DNA of 15,000 nucleotides. Origin: JAHDHW01 sp964551455. GTDB taxonomy: Bacteria; Bacteroidota; Bacteroidia; Chitinophagales; Saprospiraceae. The position numbers and the translations under genes are program-made. Numbering within the stretch: the stretch's first letter is position 1; each line of letters opens with the position of its first letter. Location of the stretch: positions 1-15,000 of the forward strand of contig CAZKDA010000114.1 in assembly GCA_964551455.1 (NCBI GenBank), in the 5' to 3' direction. The notes beneath the pieces are model-generated. The model saw nothing but the letters and a program-made list of their open reading frames with translations, was not told where the DNA came from and made no database searches. Shown here piece after piece: positions 12,739-15,000 of this stretch.

Positions 12739-14349
12739 ATGAACAGAACCTTTTTTATTTATATCATTTACCTGTTTTTTTTTGGATGTGCAAATGTCGG
12801 CAACCCTTCCGGAGGCCCCAGAGACGAGCAGCCTCCTGTACTGGATTCGCTGCGTTCTACAAAAAACCTTCAGACCAATTTTGAAAAACAGCGGATCACG
12901 CTGGTCTTTGATGAGTTTGTCGATCTGAAAGATGTTTTCAACCAGGTCATCGTTTCACCTCCATTGGCCAAACGCCCCATGATCACTAAAAAAAAGAGAA
13001 CCATTTTTTTCGATTTTCATAAAGATGAAGTGCTCCGCCCCGATGCGACCTATACCATCAATTTCGGAGCAGCCGTGGTCGATTTCACTGAGGGAAATCC
13101 TGTGCCTGATCTGAGATTCGTTTTTGCTACCGGCTATCTGATCGATTCGCTGGAAATCGCCGGAAACATCACCGACGCACTCACCGGCGAACCAGCCAAA
13201 GACGTGTTGCTGATGCTTTACGACAACCTGTCCGACACCGTCGTCAAAACCGAACGGCCTTTTTATTTTGCAAAAACGGGTGAAAACGGCAGGTTTCAAA
13301 TCGGGAATATCAAATCCGACACGTTTAAAGTATTTGCTTTGACTGACAAAAACCTCAACTACCTCTACGATCAGGAAAGCGAAATGATCGGCTTCCCGGA
13401 TGGTTTCATCACCTTGTCGGGCGACAGCAGCCTTGTAGTTTTGCCACCCATCAGGCTTTTCCAGGAATTGCCTCCTTTAAAGATCATCAACAAAAATCTA
13501 CAGCCCGGTCTGCTGAAACTTGCTTTCAATCAAACACCTCAAAATATCGGTTTTCGCTTCGAGCCGGATGTCGAAAACGCCATATTTGAATATGAAAACG
13601 ATACGGTCAAAGTCTGGTACGACTGGCGCGGAGATGAGCAAGGGCGCCTTTTTGTCAATAAAGACACTTCGTTTTTCGATACGCTGGCAGTAGAACCGGG
13701 AGACAAGGAATCGTTTCTGACCAAAAGAAAACTTCGCCCGGTCACAGCCCGAAAGGACCAAATTGTTAAATTCAACCCGACCCAACCTATAGCCATCAGA
13801 ATGAATCACCCGATCGCTGCTGCCGATACCTCCAAAATAGTTGTTGTGAAAGATTCGGTAACGTTTTCCAATATTTCAGAGCTCGTACTCAACCAACGTG
13901 AATTGCAATTGCGATGGAAGTGGGAGGAGGATTCGACCTATATTTTGAAGATATTACCTGGCGCCCTTACGGATATTTACGGATTGAGCAATGCCGATAC
14001 TTTTTCCATGAATTATCAGGCAAGCCCTCTCAAAGAATTTGGAAATATTGCAGTTACAGTCAATGGCCTGGACAGCCTGAAAAGCTATGTGATACAATTG
14101 TTTTTTAAAAATAATGATAAATTGGTAAAGGAATTTTCCATTGGCGGTTTATCCACGTTCGTTCGCATCTTCAACACCTTAACACCGGGTGCGTATTATA
14201 TTAGGATCATCACCGACCTCAACAGCAATGGTCGCTGGGATACAGGAAATTATATCCTTAAACGCCAACCTGAACCGATATTTACAGTAAACCTGAAAGA
14301 ACTTAGAGCCAACTGGGATGTTGAAGAAGAGATCACGCTGACAGAATGA
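12739..14349 (+). CDS. Ig-like (Big_5) domain lipoprotein
   Basis: The protein starts with a lipoprotein signal (MNRTFFIYIIYLFFFGC) and continues ANVGNPSGGPRDEQPP, the hallmark start of a Bacteroidota family with an N-terminal Big_5 Ig-like domain. That domain (about residues 30-135) contains RITLVFDEFVDLKD, an IVSPPL motif, and YTINFGAAVVDFTEGNPVPD. A second beta domain follows (EIAGNITDALTGEPAKDVLL), and the C-terminus has TDLNSNGRWDTGNY and RANWDVEEEI, also typical. The family is abundant, its function is unknown, and it is thought to be on the envelope. From 12739 it has 536 residues. An in-frame ATG at 12724 would add five residues but sits only 8 bases after a strong hairpin, so I prefer 12739. 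lptB follows after 39 bases and is probably co-transcribed. Confidence 0.9.
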   Translation: MNRTFFIYIIYLFFFGCANVGNPSGGPRDEQPPVLDSLRSTKNLQTNFEKQRITLVFDEFVDLKDVFNQVIVSPPLAKRPMITKKKRTIFFDFHKDEVLRPDATYTINFGAAVVDFTEGNPVPDLRFVFATGYLIDSLEIAGNITDALTGEPAKDVLLMLYDNLSDTVVKTERPFYFAKTGENGRFQIGNIKSDTFKVFALTDKNLNYLYDQESEMIGFPDGFITLSGDSSLVVLPPIRLFQELPPLKIINKNLQPGLLKLAFNQTPQNIGFRFEPDVENAIFEYENDTVKVWYDWRGDEQGRLFVNKDTSFFDTLAVEPGDKESFLTKRKLRPVTARKDQIVKFNPTQPIAIRMNHPIAAADTSKIVVVKDSVTFSNISELVLNQRELQLRWKWEEDSTYILKILPGALTDIYGLSNADTFSMNYQASPLKEFGNIAVTVNGLDSLKSYVIQLFFKNNDKLVKEFSIGGLSTFVRIFNTLTPGAYYIRIITDLNSNGRWDTGNYILKRQPEPIFTVNLKELRANWDVEEEITLTE

Positions 14350-14388
14350 ATGGCAAGAGCCTGAACACAAATTTTTAAAACGAAGAAA

Positions 14389-15000
14389 ATGAAATTACGA
14401 TCAAAGGATTTGGTTAAGGTGTATGGCCGCCGCGAAGTGGTGAAAGGGGTTTCGATCGAGGTGGACAGGGGAGAGATCGTCGGGCTTTTAGGGCCTAACG
14501 GCGCTGGAAAAACCACCACTTTTTACATGGTGGTCGGTTTTATAAAACCCAACAGCGGTAGGGTCTTTCTCGACGAAACCGACATCACAGACCTGCCGAT
14601 GTACAAACGCGCAAAGAAAGGGATCGGCTATTTACCGCAGGAGCCTTCTGTGTTCAGAAAACTCAGCGTCGAAGATAACATCACAGCCGTGCTGGAAATG
14701 ACAAAGCTGAGCAAGGAGGAACAACGGGACAAACTGGAATCGCTCCTGGAGGAGTTCGGCCTGAAAAAAGTGAGAAAAAGCTTTGGTGATACGCTGTCCG
14801 GCGGCGAGCGAAGGCGTACCGAAATCGCCCGTGCGCTGGCTACCGATCCCAACTTCATCCTGCTCGACGAGCCTTTTGCCGGCATTGATCCTATTGCCGT
14901 AGAAGATATCCAGTCGATCGTCGCCAAACTGAAAACCAAAAACATCGGCATCCTCATCACCGACCACAACGTGCAGGAAACACTCTCTATCACCGACAGA
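14389..15000 (+). CDS. lptB: LPS export ABC transporter ATPase (cut by window edge)
   Basis: I translated this by hand: 204 codons from the ATG at 14389 to the window edge with no stop; the family usually has about 240. LptB is the cytoplasmic ATPase of the LptB2FGC complex that extracts LPS from the inner membrane and pushes it across the Lpt bridge. Seen are Walker A GPNGAGKT (35-42), Q84 in the sequence GIGYLPQEPSVFRKLSVEDN that is characteristic of LptB, the signature LSGGERRR (136-143), Walker B FILLDEP (156-162) with the LptB-typical FAGIDPIAVEDIQ, and H193. The lptA, lptC, lptF and lptG genes are not in the window. The gene shares a strand and a short gap with the Big_5 lipoprotein gene. 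Confidence 0.94.
   Translation, partial: MKLRSKDLVKVYGRREVVKGVSIEVDRGEIVGLLGPNGAGKTTTFYMVVGFIKPNSGRVFLDETDITDLPMYKRAKKGIGYLPQEPSVFRKLSVEDNITAVLEMTKLSKEEQRDKLESLLEEFGLKKVRKSFGDTLSGGERRRTEIARALATDPNFILLDEPFAGIDPIAVEDIQSIVAKLKTKNIGILITDHNVQETLSITDR

Noticed and set aside
14628..14993. Two minus-strand open frames of 111 and 121 codons at the right edge
   Set aside because: Both are antisense to lptB, which carries every ABC motif.

Overview
The window is chromosomal DNA of a Bacteroidota bacterium, probably from the Saprospiria/Chitinophagia side of the phylum. The evidence is a DUF2480 protein, a Bacteroidota-type Ig-like (Big_5) lipoprotein, a Zn-finger DksA/TraR protein, an ECF sigma factor paired with a beta-barrel protein that carries an inner-membrane helix, and several promoters of the phylum's TTG / TAnnTTTG type. 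This lineage assignment is inference. There are 14 protein genes, two of them cut by the window edges. I see no rRNA, tRNA, CRISPR array, phage gene or transposase.

Layout. Minus strand, 1-1896: a membrane protein with an N-terminal domain resembling eukaryotic FAIM1, then scpB (chromosome condensation), then a DUF2480 gene running off the left edge. Plus strand, 2090-6548: dksA/traR-like gene, radA, a DCC-family thiol oxidoreductase gene and asnS. Plus strand, 6901-8594: a YbbA/LolD-type ABC ATPase with no permease beside it, and an alpha/beta hydrolase. Minus strand, 8591-12202: a Gmad2-domain lipoprotein, an outer-membrane barrel with a CX5C motif after its signal peptide, a predicted dual-membrane-spanning anti-sigma protein, and its ECF sigma factor. 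Plus strand, 12739-15000: the Big_5 lipoprotein and lptB (LPS export ATPase, cut by the right edge).

The right half is dominated by envelope functions. The ECF sigma gene overlaps the gene for its presumed regulator, whose N-terminus has two copies of a W-x-LMEQKLD motif in the cytoplasm, followed by one inner-membrane helix, a low-complexity periplasmic linker and a C-terminal beta-barrel. This matches the dual-membrane anti-sigma (Dma) layout recently reported in Bacteroides. The pair lies head to head with the Big_5 lipoprotein and lptB.

The intergenic DNA holds several palindromic elements: a roughly 189-bp element with 21-bp terminal inverted repeats that starts on the radA stop codon; a 66-bp palindrome after asnS; a 16-bp palindrome between 12-bp direct repeats after the ABC gene; and two related CCTGCCT/AGGCAGG hairpins, one inside the radA element and one in the predicted leader of the Big_5 lipoprotein. 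A 72-bp degraded copy of the start of the Big_5 lipoprotein gene lies about 280 bp upstream of that gene.
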